In this document: positions 1 through 9,424 of the stretch, in pieces
How the letters are laid out: each line of letters opens with the position of its first letter
Numbering within the stretch: the first letter of the stretch is position 1
The notes under the pieces: generated by a model
The model's database searches: none
Seen by the model: only the letters and a program-made list of their open reading frames with translations
Told to the model about the DNA's origin: nothing
Program-made: the position numbers and the translations under genes
Assembly: GCF_003205875.1 (NCBI RefSeq)
Contig: NZ_PUBZ01000022.1
Span: 80,401-144,400 of the forward strand
From: Herpetosiphon llansteffanensis
GTDB taxonomy: Bacteria; Chloroflexota; Chloroflexia; Chloroflexales; Herpetosiphonaceae
DNA length: 64,000 bases
Reading direction: 5' to 3'

Positions 1-450
1 GGTCGAGCGATCATTGGGCGATTCGCCCCACGCGCCAATTGCAAAGTCGTCAATTTGGTCGCCGTTGACATCGCCAAGGCCAGTCACGCTCCAGCCAGAT
101 GAAGCACCCTGACTGGCCCCATAAATTGCCACGCCCCGCTCTGCCAGATCAGGGGCTTGCAAGGTTGCAGTCATTGCTTGGCCCCAAATTAAGTAGGTGG
201 TGCCAGCACTTGCTCGGCCTAAAGGTGCGGCGACCCACGCGCCGACCAAGCTATCGCTCAGGCCATCATTATTAATATCGCCAGCGTCGGCAACCGCATA
301 GCCAGCATGCTCGCTCGCGCCGCCAGTAAACGCCACAATCGTCTCGTTAGTAAGATTTGCAGTGGTGTGCTGGGATTCAGCATATGCCCAGCCACCGAAA
401 CCCAGGGCAATGCCACAGCCGCATAACCCCACCATTTGGCGTAATTTCAA
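1..450 (-). CDS. FG-GAP repeat (integrin alpha-like) secreted protein, C-terminus cut by window edge
   Basis: The reading frame is open for 150 codons and runs off the window start, so only the N-terminal part is seen. A hydrophobic leader (MVGLCGCGIALGFGGWAYA) suggests export. Two FG-GAP type calcium-binding loops follow: DAGDINNDGLSD near residues 62-73 and GLGDVNGDQIDDF near 125-137, each ahead of a (V/I)GAW strand, as in beta-propeller integrin-alpha-like proteins. I chose a TTG start at 450 because GGAGGG (458-463) lies 7 nt upstream; an in-frame ATG at 435 is the alternative. It is transcribed divergently from the phosphatase gene. The partner or ligand is unknown; such proteins are usually extracellular adhesion or scaffold modules. 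Family assignment is confident, function is not. Confidence 0.75.
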   Translation of the reverse strand, partial: MKLRQMVGLCGCGIALGFGGWAYAESQHTTANLTNETIVAFTGGASEHAGYAVADAGDINNDGLSDSLVGAWVAAPLGRASAGTTYLIWGQAMTATLQAPDLAERGVAIYGASQGASSGWSVTGLGDVNGDQIDDFAIGAWGESPNDRST

Positions 451-540
451 AACCAGACCCTCCAAGAATGTGTGCTACGATGTTTAATTTAGACAGTTAT
501 TTCCGACTAAATTGTTTTTACATCGCGAGACTATACTCGA

Positions 541-569
541 TCTTCAAATTCACGTCAAACTGGTATACT
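541..569 (+). promoter_or_regulatory. Extended -10 promoter for the tyrosine phosphatase gene
   Basis: TGG-TATACT at 561-569 is a good extended -10. A weak -35 (TCTTCA, 541-546) sits at 17-bp spacing. The distance to the ATG at 615 is about 45 nt. Confidence 0.5.
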
Positions 570-614
570 AGAGACTGTTTTTGGCTTGCTTAGCGGTATT
601 CTGAAGGAGCGCGC

Positions 615-1079
615 ATGGTTCGGGTATTATTCGTCTGTTTAGGCAATATTTGTCGTTCGCCGATGGCCGAGGGGATTATGCGTCACTTGGTCGAGCAACG
701 AAAGCTAAGTCATGCGATTGAAGTCGATTCTGCTGGCACGAGCCATTATCATATTGGCGATGAACCGCATCATGGCACGATGCGCATTCTACGCCACAAT
801 GGCATTAGCCTTAGCCACCGTGGCCGTCAATTTAGCAAAATCGATCAACAAAACTTTGAATATTTGATTGCCATGGATACTCAAAATCGCCGCGATATGC
901 AAACAGTTTTGGGTGCAAACGAAGCAGAGGTGCGCCTGATTCTCGATTATATTCCCAACGGAGTTAAAGGCCGCGACGTGCCCGACCCTTGGTACACTGG
1001 CAATTTCGAAGAGGTGTATTCAATGCTGTACGCTGCCTGCAATGCCTTGCTCGATGAAATTGTGGCTACCAAACTCTAA
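615..1079 (+). CDS. Low-molecular-weight protein-tyrosine phosphatase
   Basis: The 154-residue protein has the CX5R(S) phosphate loop at its N-terminus (VCLGNICRSP, nucleophile C8, R14) and the DPWY general-acid loop near D124, the hallmarks of low-Mr protein-tyrosine phosphatases. These cytoplasmic enzymes dephosphorylate Tyr-P on substrates such as BY-kinases of exopolysaccharide export, or arginine-P in the YwlE branch; which applies cannot be told from sequence. AAGGAG at 604-609 fixes the ATG. It is monocistronic, between its own promoter and a strong terminator shared with convergent uvrA. A second, unrelated (PHP-type) tyrosine phosphatase lies at 18503. Confidence 0.93.
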   Translation: MVRVLFVCLGNICRSPMAEGIMRHLVEQRKLSHAIEVDSAGTSHYHIGDEPHHGTMRILRHNGISLSHRGRQFSKIDQQNFEYLIAMDTQNRRDMQTVLGANEAEVRLILDYIPNGVKGRDVPDPWYTGNFEEVYSMLYAACNALLDEIVATKL

Positions 1080-1092
1080 CCTTAAATTCAAA

Positions 1093-1136
1093 TGCCCGCT
1101 AGCTGTTCAAATCGAGCAGCTAGCGGGCACTTTTTA
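1093..1136 (+). terminator. Rho-independent terminator, probably bidirectional
   Basis: Perfect 13-bp stem (TGCCCGCTAGCTG, 1093-1105, with 1117-1129), 11-nt loop, then C and five T on the + strand. It lies between the convergent phosphatase and uvrA genes. Confidence 0.9.
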
Positions 1137-1143
1137 GTTAATT

Positions 1144-4100
1144 TCAGCCAACGTTCAGCAAATCGCGCAAGAAGACCGCAGTATGCGAGGTTGGGTGCTG
1201 CGCAACTTCTTCGGGCGTACCTTGAGCAATAATATACCCGCCGCCAGTGCCACCCTCAGGCCCAAGATCGATAATCCAATCGGCAGTTTTAATCACATCA
1301 AGGCTGTGTTCAATCACCAAAACGGTGTTGCCAGCTTTGACCAAGCGCTGAATCACGCGCAAGAGATTTTGCACGTCGGCGAAGTGCAAGCCGGTGGTTG
1401 GCTCATCGAGAATGTAGATCGTGCGGCCTGTGGCCACCCGCGCTAATTCTTTGGCCAACTTGACCCGTTGGGCTTCGCCACCAGAGAGCGTCGTCGCCGA
1501 TTGACCAAGTTTGATGTAATCCAAGCCGACATCGTGCAAGGTCTGTAGCACCCGTTTGAGCTTGGGATGGTTCTCGAAGAACTCAAGCGCTGCATGCACA
1601 TCCATATCCAGCACATCAGAGATCGTTTTGCCTTTGTAGCGCACTTGCAAGGTTTCGCGATTGTAGCGCTTGCCTTTGCACTCGTCGCAGCGCACCCACA
1701 CATCGGCCAAGAAGTGCATTTCGATCTTTTGCTCGCCATTGCCTTGGCAGGCTTCGCAACGCCCACCTTTGACGTTGAACGAGAAACGGCCTGGTTCATA
1801 GCCGCGGAGCTTAGCATCAGGCGTGTTCGAAAACACCTCACGAATCTGATCAAACAACTTAACATAGGTTGCTGGATTCGAGCGTGGCGTGCGGCCAATC
1901 GGCTGCTGATCGATGTCGATCACTTTATCAAGCTGCTCTAAACCTTCGAGAGTATCGTATTTGCCAACCCGCAATTGGGCGCGATTGAGCAAATTTGCCA
2001 AAGCTGGATAGAGCGTTTCGGTGATCAGCGACGATTTACCCGAGCCAGAAACCCCAGTCACTGCAATCAACGTGCCCAACGGAATCGTGATGTCGAGGTT
2101 GTTGAGGTTGTTGTGGGTCGCGCCGCGCAAAGTGATATGGCCCTTGGCTGGGCGGCGGGTTTCTGGCACTTCAATTTTCAAGCGCCCAGACAAATAGCTG
2201 CCAGTCAACGAGCCATTGCTGCTGATATATTCTGGTTTCCCTTCGGCCACAACTTTACCACCGTTGACCCCAGCACCAGGCCCGAAGTCAACCAGCCAAT
2301 CGGCGGCCTTCATGGTATCTTCGTCGTGCTCAACCACAATTACGGTGTTGCCAAGGTCGCGCAATTTGGTCAATGTGTCAATCAATTTACGATTATCACG
2401 TTGGTGCAAACCAATTGATGGCTCGTCGAGAATATACATCACGCCCATCAAGCCTGCGCCAATTTGCGAAGCCAAGCGGATGCGCTGGGCCTCGCCGCCA
2501 GAGAGCGATGGTGCTGAGCGATCAAGCGTCAGATAGTGCAAACCAACGTTGAGCAAAAAGCCCAAGCGCTCGCGAATTTCTTTGAGCACTTCGCCAGCAA
2601 TTTCCAGTTGGCGACCATCAAGCTTGACGGGTGTTGGCGCTGAAGCCAGCAATGGCAACACCGTGGTATCGAGGCCATCGCGGCTGACCCAATGGGCATC
2701 GCTGCCGGTGAGGCCACAGGCCCATGCATAGCCTTGGGCCACAGTTTTGGCACAAATTTGTTGCACATTTTCGCCGCCAACCGTAACTGCCAAACTTTCT
2801 GGCCGCAACTTCGCGCCATGACATGCATGACAAGGCTGATCGCTCATCCATTGTTGATAATGCTCGCGCATATTTTCCACGCCAGTTTGCTGGAAGCGGC
2901 GCATAATTTCGGCTCCCAAGCCCTCCCAACGACGAAAATATTCGCCCTTGGATTGACCTTCGCTCCAGACGTGCTTAACTTTTTCGCTGCCAGAACCTTT
3001 AGTCAAAACCTCGCGCACCTGTGGCGAGAGATCTTTCCACGGCGTATCAAGGTCGAACTTGTAATGGGCGGCGATTGCTTGCAACGCGCGATAGCCCCAG
3101 CTGCCAACTTTTTTGCGCAACTCGCCCCAATACGTCACCGCGCCATCGTGCAACGATAAATTGGGGTTTGGCACTAGCAGTTCTGGGTCAACTTCCAAGC
3201 GCGTGCCTAAGCCAGCACATGAAGGACACGCACCCTGTGGCGCATTGAAGGAAAACATTTGTGGGTTGAGTTCAAGGAACGAAATGCCACAATCAACACA
3301 GGCATAATCTTCGCTCATCACAATATCGCCAGCGGCGTTCAAACCAGTAATGCTGGTTTCTTCTTCTGGCAACAATTCTTCTTCAACCTCGGCTACCGCT
3401 TTGGCCTTGGCTTTTTTGGTTTTTGATTTTTCAGTTTGTTGGGCAAACTCAGGCAGGGCGATGATGATCGTGCCATTTGCTGTACGCAGCGCGGTTTCAA
3501 CGCTATCGTTGAGTCGCGAACTGAAGGTTTCATCATCTTCGGTTGGCACAACTAAGCGATCAACCACAATATCAATCGTATGTTTAACTTTTTTATTGAG
3601 TTTAATGTCGTCTTGCAGGTCGCGAATTTCGCCATCGACCCGTACCCGCGAAAACCCTTGCGAGCGGGCATCGTCGAAAATATCTTTGTATTCGCCTTTG
3701 CGGGCAGCAACCATCGGCGCTAAAATCATAAAGCGCGTGCCCTTGGGCAGTTCATTGACCCGATTAACCATCTGTTCAGCGGTTTGCGAGCCGATTGGCT
3801 TCCCACAATTATGGCAATGTGGCACGCCAATCCGCGCAAACAAGACCCGCAGATAATCATAAATTTCGGTGACCGTGCCAACGGTTGAGCGCGGGTTTTT
3901 CGAGGCAGATTTTTGTTCGATTGCAATTGCTGGTGATAGCCCGCCGATAAAATCGACCTTGGGCTTTTCGAGTTGGCCCAAAAACTGGCGCGCATACGAT
4001 GAGAGCGATTCAACATAGCGGCGCTGGCCTTCAGCATATAACGTATCAAAGGCTAACGATGATTTACCTGAACCAGAAACACCGGTCAGCACAACTAATT

Positions 4101-4179
4101 GATCGCGTGGAAGTTCGATGTCGATGTTTTTAAGATTGTGCTCACGAGCGCCCTTGATCACAATTTTATCCTGCGCCAT
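1144..4179 (-). CDS. uvrA: UvrABC excinuclease subunit A
   Basis: UvrA is the damage-recognising ATPase of nucleotide excision repair; it loads UvrB onto distorted DNA. The 1011-residue protein has both ABC ATPase units: Walker A GVSGSGKS at 33-40 and again in the C-terminal half, and two LSGGEAQR signatures. Zinc-finger cysteines are present (CHNC near 122, CVDC/CPSC near 294-321, CEAC/CDEC in the C-terminal half). It is longer than the usual ~940 residues, partly because of a Lys- then Glu-rich insert at about 247-283 just before the second Cys pair. The start has an AAAGGCGGG-like ribosome site. The promoter overlaps a candidate SOS box at 4289-4302. Confidence 0.98.
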   Translation of the reverse strand: MAQDKIVIKGAREHNLKNIDIELPRDQLVVLTGVSGSGKSSLAFDTLYAEGQRRYVESLSSYARQFLGQLEKPKVDFIGGLSPAIAIEQKSASKNPRSTVGTVTEIYDYLRVLFARIGVPHCHNCGKPIGSQTAEQMVNRVNELPKGTRFMILAPMVAARKGEYKDIFDDARSQGFSRVRVDGEIRDLQDDIKLNKKVKHTIDIVVDRLVVPTEDDETFSSRLNDSVETALRTANGTIIIALPEFAQQTEKSKTKKAKAKAVAEVEEELLPEEETSITGLNAAGDIVMSEDYACVDCGISFLELNPQMFSFNAPQGACPSCAGLGTRLEVDPELLVPNPNLSLHDGAVTYWGELRKKVGSWGYRALQAIAAHYKFDLDTPWKDLSPQVREVLTKGSGSEKVKHVWSEGQSKGEYFRRWEGLGAEIMRRFQQTGVENMREHYQQWMSDQPCHACHGAKLRPESLAVTVGGENVQQICAKTVAQGYAWACGLTGSDAHWVSRDGLDTTVLPLLASAPTPVKLDGRQLEIAGEVLKEIRERLGFLLNVGLHYLTLDRSAPSLSGGEAQRIRLASQIGAGLMGVMYILDEPSIGLHQRDNRKLIDTLTKLRDLGNTVIVVEHDEDTMKAADWLVDFGPGAGVNGGKVVAEGKPEYISSNGSLTGSYLSGRLKIEVPETRRPAKGHITLRGATHNNLNNLDITIPLGTLIAVTGVSGSGKSSLITETLYPALANLLNRAQLRVGKYDTLEGLEQLDKVIDIDQQPIGRTPRSNPATYVKLFDQIREVFSNTPDAKLRGYEPGRFSFNVKGGRCEACQGNGEQKIEMHFLADVWVRCDECKGKRYNRETLQVRYKGKTISDVLDMDVHAALEFFENHPKLKRVLQTLHDVGLDYIKLGQSATTLSGGEAQRVKLAKELARVATGRTIYILDEPTTGLHFADVQNLLRVIQRLVKAGNTVLVIEHSLDVIKTADWIIDLGPEGGTGGGYIIAQGTPEEVAQHPTSHTAVFLRDLLNVG

Positions 4180-4288
4180 ACACCCGCCTTTATCGTAAAA
4201 TCTATGTCTTTAAGCACTTTTTTGGTGCTTGAACAGGAAAAAGCCCCGCGCGTTACTCCAGCGGCAGCGCTTGGGGAGCTGAATAATC

Positions 4289-4308
4289 GAACAGACGTGT
4301 TCATTATA
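4289..4308 (-). promoter_or_regulatory. uvrA promoter -10 with candidate LexA (SOS) box
   Basis: On the minus strand TGT-TATAAT (-10 at 4308-4303) is an extended -10. Directly abutting it is GAACAGACGTGTTC (4289-4302): arms GAACA/TGTTC around 4 nt. On the + strand it starts CGAACAGACGTG, close to the Bacillus-type CGAACRNRYGTTYC consensus. The recA promoter has a matching motif. LexA control is an inference. Confidence 0.55.
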
Positions 4309-4360
4309 ACAGAGTTTGCCCGCCATGATCCGCGACTTTTGAATGAAATCCGTTAATGGT

Positions 4361-4546
4361 AAGGATGAATTATGAGGGATGAAGAATGAAATTTAACCCC
4401 GAAGAACGCGAAGATTATGAAGTGTGGCGGTTGATCATTTTCATAGCCTAGAGCCTTATTGCATGCAAATAGTGGTTCATAATTCATCCTTCATCCTTCA
4501 TCCTTTTTGAAATAGTGGTTCATAATTCATCCCTCATAATTCATCC
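4361..4546. repeat. Heptameric tandem repeats in the 427-bp gap before the VWA gene
   Basis: The gap 4180-4606 holds no gene. At 4361-4390 there are four 7-nt units of the form RNATGAR (GGATGAA, TTATGAG, GGATGAA, GAATGAA). The reverse-complement family (TTCATAA/TTCATCC/CTCATAA) occupies 4476-4503 and 4519-4546 in perfect 7-nt phase. A short stretch with 'cgaagaacgcgaag' lies between. The same heptamers recur in most large gaps of the window. Confidence 0.75.
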
Positions 4547-4606
4547 TTCTATTTATGGTATGCTTCAAACGATGATTTGTTGTGACGACCTCACGATGGC
4601 GCTTGC

Positions 4607-7093
4607 ATGATATTTTTGGGCTTGTTCCTCATTATAGTTTTAGTTGGCTGGTGGATTGCGCGGCGAGCAACGCTCGATTGGCGCGTGATTGGGCTGCGTT
4701 TAACTATCCTCGGCTGTATTGTGCTGTCGCTGGCCTTACCGCGCAGCCAAACCAATCAACAAGCTAGCCCATTAATTTTGCTTGTCGATCAATCGGCCAA
4801 TTTGCCAAGCGATGTGCGTGATGCCGCTTGGAATGAGGCGCTTGCTTTTTACGAGCAACAAATTGAGCAACGCCCAGTGCGTTTGTTGGCCTTTGGGGCC
4901 GATGTGCAGGTGAGCCAAACCAACCAACGCCCAGCAATCGATCCCAGTGGCAGCGATTTGGCTGGAGCCTTGCAATTTGCTGGTGGTTTATTGCCGCAAG
5001 GCGGCGATATTATTTTGCTCAGTGATGGAGCCAGCACAACGACCAACGGGCAGAATCAGGTTAGTAGTTTTGCTCAGCGCTCAATTCGTTTGCATAGCGT
5101 GCCAATGAGCTATCTCGAAACCGATATTCGGGTTGAATCGCTGATTGTGCCACCTGCCTTGCGCGAAGGCGAACGATTTAGCGCCGATGTTGTGCTTTAT
5201 TCGAGCGTCAGCGGCCAAGTGCGGCTTGAATTAAGCAGCGATGGCGTTGGCCTGGCTGCGCGAACGATCGATATTAGCGAAGGCCGCAATCTGGTTTCAT
5301 TTCAATCAACCGCTGGCGCACGCGGGTTTCATCGTTTTCAAGCCAGCTTGCTTGCCACCAACGATCAACAACCAGATAACAATCAACTTGCTGCTTGGAC
5401 TGTGGTTGGCCCGCCGCCACGCGTGCTGATTATTGAGCGGTCGCCGGATAGCTCGGCCAATTTGCGCGATGCTTTAGAAGCTGCCAATTTGGTGACTGAA
5501 GCCTTGCGGCCAGCAGCCTTGCCCACCAGTTTAAGCCAACTGCGGGTGTATGATTCAATCGTTTTGCAAGATATTTCGGCCAACGATTTAAGCCTTGATC
5601 AGCAATTGGCTTTGCGTGAATTTGTGCGCAGCCTTGGCCATGGCGTGGTCGTGCTTGGTGGGACGAACAGCTATAACTTGGGCAGCTATGCAGGAACCCC
5701 GCTCGAAGAATTATTGCCAGTTTCGATGGAGCCGCCGCCGCGCCGCGAGCGCCCAACTGTCACGCTGCTGCTAATTCTCGATCGCTCGGCAAGTATGCTC
5801 GGCGAGTATGGCAAAGATAAATTTAGCCTTGCCAAGGCCGCTGCGATTGCTGCCACCGATTCCTTGGGAGCCGACGATACGATTGGCGTGTTGGCCTTTG
5901 ACGATACCAACGATTGGACAGTCAATTTCACCAAGGTTGGCCAAGGCTTGCAACTGAGCGAAATTCAAAATAGCATTGCTGGCTTGAGTGCTGGCGGCGG
6001 CACCAATATTTATGCAGCCTTAGATGTTGGTTTAGGTGGTTTAGCCCAACAAACTGGCAAAGTTCGCCACGCTGTGCTGTTGACTGACGGTCGTTCTGGC
6101 GGCGAAAGCTCGTATGAATCGCTGATTGCGCCATTGCGCGCGCAAGGCATCACGCTTTCGACGATTGCGATTGGTGGCGATGCTGATACTGTTTTGCTCG
6201 AATCATTGGCCAAATTAGGTGCTGGGCGTTATCACTTTGCCTCAAGGCCCGATGATATTCCACGCCTGACGCTGCAAGAAGCAGAAATTGCCCGCGAAAA
6301 TCCATTAACTGAAGGCCAATTTCAGGCAAATCTTGCCACGCCGCACCCAGCGATTCGTGGCCTTAACCTTGGCGAAATGCCACCGTTTGGCGGCTATGTA
6401 GCGGTTACTCCGAAGCCTGAGGCTGAGCAATTGCTCACCACCAGCGAGGGCGATATTCTCCTCGCCACGTGGCAATATGGGCTTGGGCGGGCTAGCGCGT
6501 TTACCTCAGATGGCGGCGAACGCTGGACTTCACCATGGCGGCAGTGGCCAAATTGGGGCAATACGATGGCCCAAATCATTGCTGCTACCTACCCCAATCC
6601 CGCCCGTGGCGATTTGCGAATCAGCAGCGAGCTACAACAAAATCAAGCAATTATTACCCTCGATGCGCAAGCAGAAACTGGCGAACTCTACGATTTAGCC
6701 GATGTGGGCTTGCGGGTGCTGGCTCCTGATGGCAGCGAACAGGTCTTGCGTGCTCCGCAAATTGCCCCAGGCCGCTATCAAGCTGTGGCCGAGGTTCCGC
6801 AAACGGGGGCTTACCATATTTTGGCGGCCTTAGAGCAAAGCCAAAATCGGCTCGAAAGCCAGGCGGGCGTAATTCAGCCCTACAATCGCGAATGGGCGGT
6901 TTCAGCCAATCCAGTGCTGTTGCAACAATTGACCATCCTTGGTCGCGGCCAGCTTGGCACGTTGCAGCAAATTGCCCCAAGTATTCAAGTTGCCAACCAA
7001 GCAAACACAATTCAATGGTGGCCGTGGCTCATTGTGTTGGCTTTAGGTTTGTGGTTGGTTGAAATTGCAATCCGGCGGGGCGTGATTCGTTAA
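4607..7093 (+). CDS. Membrane-anchored VWA-domain protein with glutamine-amidotransferase-like domain
   Basis: The 828-residue protein begins with two membrane segments (about 1-16 and 28-45) and ends with another (about 803-820, before IRRGVIR). A VWA domain starts near 385 and carries the DxSxS metal site (DRSAS, D392), TNIYAAL and a following LLTDGRSGG strand. Ahead of it is a Rossmann-like segment (GHGVVVLGGTNSYNLG) typical of the amidotransferase-like domain of BatA/aerotolerance-type Chloroflexota proteins. The bulk is predicted outside the membrane, so a role in protein-protein contact or envelope assembly is likely but unproven. No strong ribosome site is visible at this ATG. The acyltransferase follows after 62 nt and could be co-transcribed. 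Confidence 0.8.
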   Translation: MIFLGLFLIIVLVGWWIARRATLDWRVIGLRLTILGCIVLSLALPRSQTNQQASPLILLVDQSANLPSDVRDAAWNEALAFYEQQIEQRPVRLLAFGADVQVSQTNQRPAIDPSGSDLAGALQFAGGLLPQGGDIILLSDGASTTTNGQNQVSSFAQRSIRLHSVPMSYLETDIRVESLIVPPALREGERFSADVVLYSSVSGQVRLELSSDGVGLAARTIDISEGRNLVSFQSTAGARGFHRFQASLLATNDQQPDNNQLAAWTVVGPPPRVLIIERSPDSSANLRDALEAANLVTEALRPAALPTSLSQLRVYDSIVLQDISANDLSLDQQLALREFVRSLGHGVVVLGGTNSYNLGSYAGTPLEELLPVSMEPPPRRERPTVTLLLILDRSASMLGEYGKDKFSLAKAAAIAATDSLGADDTIGVLAFDDTNDWTVNFTKVGQGLQLSEIQNSIAGLSAGGGTNIYAALDVGLGGLAQQTGKVRHAVLLTDGRSGGESSYESLIAPLRAQGITLSTIAIGGDADTVLLESLAKLGAGRYHFASRPDDIPRLTLQEAEIARENPLTEGQFQANLATPHPAIRGLNLGEMPPFGGYVAVTPKPEAEQLLTTSEGDILLATWQYGLGRASAFTSDGGERWTSPWRQWPNWGNTMAQIIAATYPNPARGDLRISSELQQNQAIITLDAQAETGELYDLADVGLRVLAPDGSEQVLRAPQIAPGRYQAVAEVPQTGAYHILAALEQSQNRLESQAGVIQPYNREWAVSANPVLLQQLTILGRGQLGTLQQIAPSIQVANQANTIQWWPWLIVLALGLWLVEIAIRRGVIR

Positions 7094-7155
7094 TTATTTA
7101 AACCATGGTACTCTTGGACAAGCTTTTGGCTTGATTGCATATCCAAGGAGTGACC

Positions 7156-8163
7156 ATGGCGCAGCCCGTAGCTACTGCCCGCCCGCGCAACCATAGCATC
7201 GATGTGATGAAGGGCTTGCTCGTTTGGGGCATGATTCTGGCCCATGTGATTAAATTTAGTGCTGATCGCCAATGGAAACAAGTTCAATTAGGCGAATTTA
7301 TTGGCGATGCTAGCTCGTTTGCTGGCTTTGTCTTTTGTTTTGGCTACACTGCACGCTTTGCCTACCTCAATGATCAACCACGTTATCGCCAAATGATCAG
7401 CACGATTATTAAATTAGTTGTTGCCTATTATATTTCTGGCTTGATGTCGATGTTGCTGATTGAAAACCAACCGCTGACATGGCCCCGCTTCGTTGATCTG
7501 ATCATATTTCAAAAATTGCCGATGTATTGCGAGTTTTTGATTAGCTTCGCAATTTTGCTTAGCGTTGCAATGCTGGCCCGCACGCCGTTACGTTGGCTGC
7601 TCCAACGTCCATGGTTAATGTTGGGCTTGATTGGGCTTTTACTTGGCACGACGTTTTTCCCCTATGCCAAGGTCACTTCGGTGCCATTAAGTTTATTGGT
7701 TGGCACAAATCCACCGTTGGCCTATCCTTTTCCGGCCTTGCAATATAGCCCAATTTTCTTCTTAGGGATGCTCTTCGCTCAGCAACAATGGCGTGGCTCA
7801 TGGCCCACCTGGCTTTTAGGCGGGCTTGGCTTTGCTTGGCTGGTTTGGCGCTCGCTTGAACAACAACCGTTTAATCGCTTTCCGCCAAGTTGGCATTGGA
7901 TTGTTGGCGGTTTGGCGGCGGCCTTGCTCTGGTTTAGCGTTGCCAGTTTGCTAGCTCGCAGCTCGTGGTTTGTGCGCATCTTGCAACCAATTGGAGCCAA
8001 TACCTTGGTGTATTTGCTGCTTAGCAATTTGATTATCTTCAAATCGATTCCATTTGCCCAACCGTTGGGCTTAGTTTATTCAATTGTCTACACCGCAATC
8101 ATTATTGGCGTGATTTGGTTTGTGCTCAGCATAAGTCGGCCAACGCCCGCAGCGCAACGTTAG
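7156..8163 (+). CDS. Acyltransferase-3-like integral membrane protein
   Basis: A 335-residue protein with about ten hydrophobic helices. Its N-terminus (SIDVMKGLLVWGMILAHV) is the diagnostic opening of the acyltransferase-3/OpgC superfamily, which moves acyl groups onto sugars or other envelope molecules; the His in ILAHV fits the conserved position. The substrate is not predictable. AAGGAG at 7145-7150 selects the ATG at 7156; an upstream in-frame TTG is not supported. The stop codon TAG overlaps the stop of the convergent small gene on the other strand (shared TTAG at 8160-8163). Confidence 0.8.
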   Translation: MAQPVATARPRNHSIDVMKGLLVWGMILAHVIKFSADRQWKQVQLGEFIGDASSFAGFVFCFGYTARFAYLNDQPRYRQMISTIIKLVVAYYISGLMSMLLIENQPLTWPRFVDLIIFQKLPMYCEFLISFAILLSVAMLARTPLRWLLQRPWLMLGLIGLLLGTTFFPYAKVTSVPLSLLVGTNPPLAYPFPALQYSPIFFLGMLFAQQQWRGSWPTWLLGGLGFAWLVWRSLEQQPFNRFPPSWHWIVGGLAAALLWFSVASLLARSSWFVRILQPIGANTLVYLLLSNLIIFKSIPFAQPLGLVYSIVYTAIIIGVIWFVLSISRPTPAAQR

Positions 8164-8426
8164 AGCGGCAAAATCTCATCATCACGAATTTGGGTCAAAA
8201 TTCCGTTGATATAGGTGGGATCAAGCCCAAAGCGATGGCCGCAGAGAATGCCAAGCCCTTTGCTGCCACGCCGATACTCGCAGCCCAAGCATTGCTCGAA
8301 TTTGGCGGGAGCATCATACAAACTGCATTGATCGCTTTGCGTGCTGCCAAAACGAATTAGTTTGGGTGGGCTTGCTGGCTCATCTTGCTGATCGTTGAAT
8401 AAAGCACGGGCAACTTTTTTGCGCAT
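8160..8426 (-). CDS. Small cysteine-containing protein, function unknown
   Basis: An 88-residue protein preceded by an excellent ribosome site (AGGAGG at 8437-8432, 5 nt from ATG), which is the main reason for calling it. It has a basic start (MRKKVARALF) and four cysteines in the C-terminal half (QCSLY, QCLGC, ILCGH), a spacing that could bind zinc or a small Fe-S centre. I do not recognise a family. It converges on the acyltransferase gene with a 4-bp stop overlap and lies downstream of the degenerate MBL-fold gene, 42 nt away on the same strand. Confidence 0.6.
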   Translation of the reverse strand: MRKKVARALFNDQQDEPASPPKLIRFGSTQSDQCSLYDAPAKFEQCLGCEYRRGSKGLGILCGHRFGLDPTYINGILTQIRDDEILPL

Positions 8427-8468
8427 ACTGGCCTCCTTGGCTGTGGGGATGCGTTCTATTTTAGCATG

Positions 8469-9305
8469 TTAAGGTTGGGCATGGGTTTGCAACCACATCC
8501 GTTGGCCATCGCTGCGAATGTGAACTGAGCCATCGAGTTTTTCGTGCAGCAAGCGCCGTTCTTGGCTGCCACGGGCAAAATAGCTACGCGGATCTTGTTG
8601 TTCTGGCTGGCCTTGGCTATAAATCAGGGCTTGCGCACCGCAGCTATTGGCTAGCGAACGATCATCGCCCCGCGACCATGGCCAGATCAATAATTGACAT
8701 TGCAGCTGGGCAACAGGCAATTGCTTGGCAACCCGATCACTTGGATTGAGGCCAATGAGACTGTGCCATGAGCCAAAACTGAGTTTGATAATTGCTTGCG
8801 ATTGAGCTTGGGGAGCAGCCAAAACCGTTACCTGCACCTGATCGACGCTGAGCGTTTGGCCCGCCTCGATAAAGACCACGCGACTGCGTTGTTGCTTCAA
8901 GGCTTGGGCTAGCTCAGCAGCCACAGGATCGTGCTCGAAGGCTGGGGCCAGCAAGATGCCAATCTGATAACTGCGCGCTAAGGCCAAAGCACCACTTAAT
9001 TGCTCTGGCTCGCTGCTGGTTAACACTAAAAGATCAATTTGGCGTTGCCAAAAAGGCAAGCGCTCGCCCATAAGCGCCATAATTGCAACTGGATCGGTGC
9101 TGCCATCGATCACAATTTGCTTGGCATTGGGCGTTTGAACCAAAACGCTATTGCCAGCAATGGCGGGCACAAACAGATGCAGATTGCCATCGCCACGATA
9201 GTGCCATGCTTGCCAAGCCACAACGATGCCACTAAGACCAATGATTCGCGCCAACCAGCGCTGCCAGCTTGCCAATTGCTGCCAACGTTGCCACAATTGT
9301 TGCAT
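8469..9305 (-). CDS. ComEC C-terminal-like MBL-fold protein, catalytic motif lost
   Basis: The 278-residue protein has an N-terminal membrane anchor (about 15-33), then a domain laid out like the C-terminal beta-lactamase-fold domain of ComEC/Rec2: DGNLHLFVPAIAGNSVLVQT, VIDGSTDP, LPFWQRQIDLLVLT. In active members the last strand is followed by HxDxDH; here it reads SSEPEQLSGA, so the metal-binding His/Asp residues are gone. It is therefore probably non-catalytic, perhaps structural or regulatory. AAGGAG six nt ahead of the ATG supports the start at 9305. It is divergent from the CHAT protease gene, sharing a 119-bp intergenic region. Confidence 0.65.
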   Translation of the reverse strand: MQQLWQRWQQLASWQRWLARIIGLSGIVVAWQAWHYRGDGNLHLFVPAIAGNSVLVQTPNAKQIVIDGSTDPVAIMALMGERLPFWQRQIDLLVLTSSEPEQLSGALALARSYQIGILLAPAFEHDPVAAELAQALKQQRSRVVFIEAGQTLSVDQVQVTVLAAPQAQSQAIIKLSFGSWHSLIGLNPSDRVAKQLPVAQLQCQLLIWPWSRGDDRSLANSCGAQALIYSQGQPEQQDPRSYFARGSQERRLLHEKLDGSVHIRSDGQRMWLQTHAQP

Positions 9306-9387
9306 AGATTGCTCCTTGGAACGTTGAACAGCTAGAGCCACAAAAAGCCAAAATTTGGCATGGTTGCTCGTATTTTGGGTCGCAATT

Positions 9388-9396
9388 TGCTAAAAT
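9388..9396 (+). promoter_or_regulatory. Candidate extended -10 for the CHAT-caspase operon
   Basis: TGC-TAAAAT at 9388-9396 lies about 28 nt ahead of the ATG at 9425. No convincing -35 was found at 16-18 bp; TTGCTC at 9364-9369 is 21 bp away. Confidence 0.35.
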
Positions 9397-9424
9397 GCTG
9401 CCAACATCGCGCTTGGAGGCTGGG

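Noticed and set aside
1567..2418. Long + strand reading frames opposite uvrA
   Set aside because: They are antisense shadows of a conserved gene; no ribosome site, no recognisable domain.
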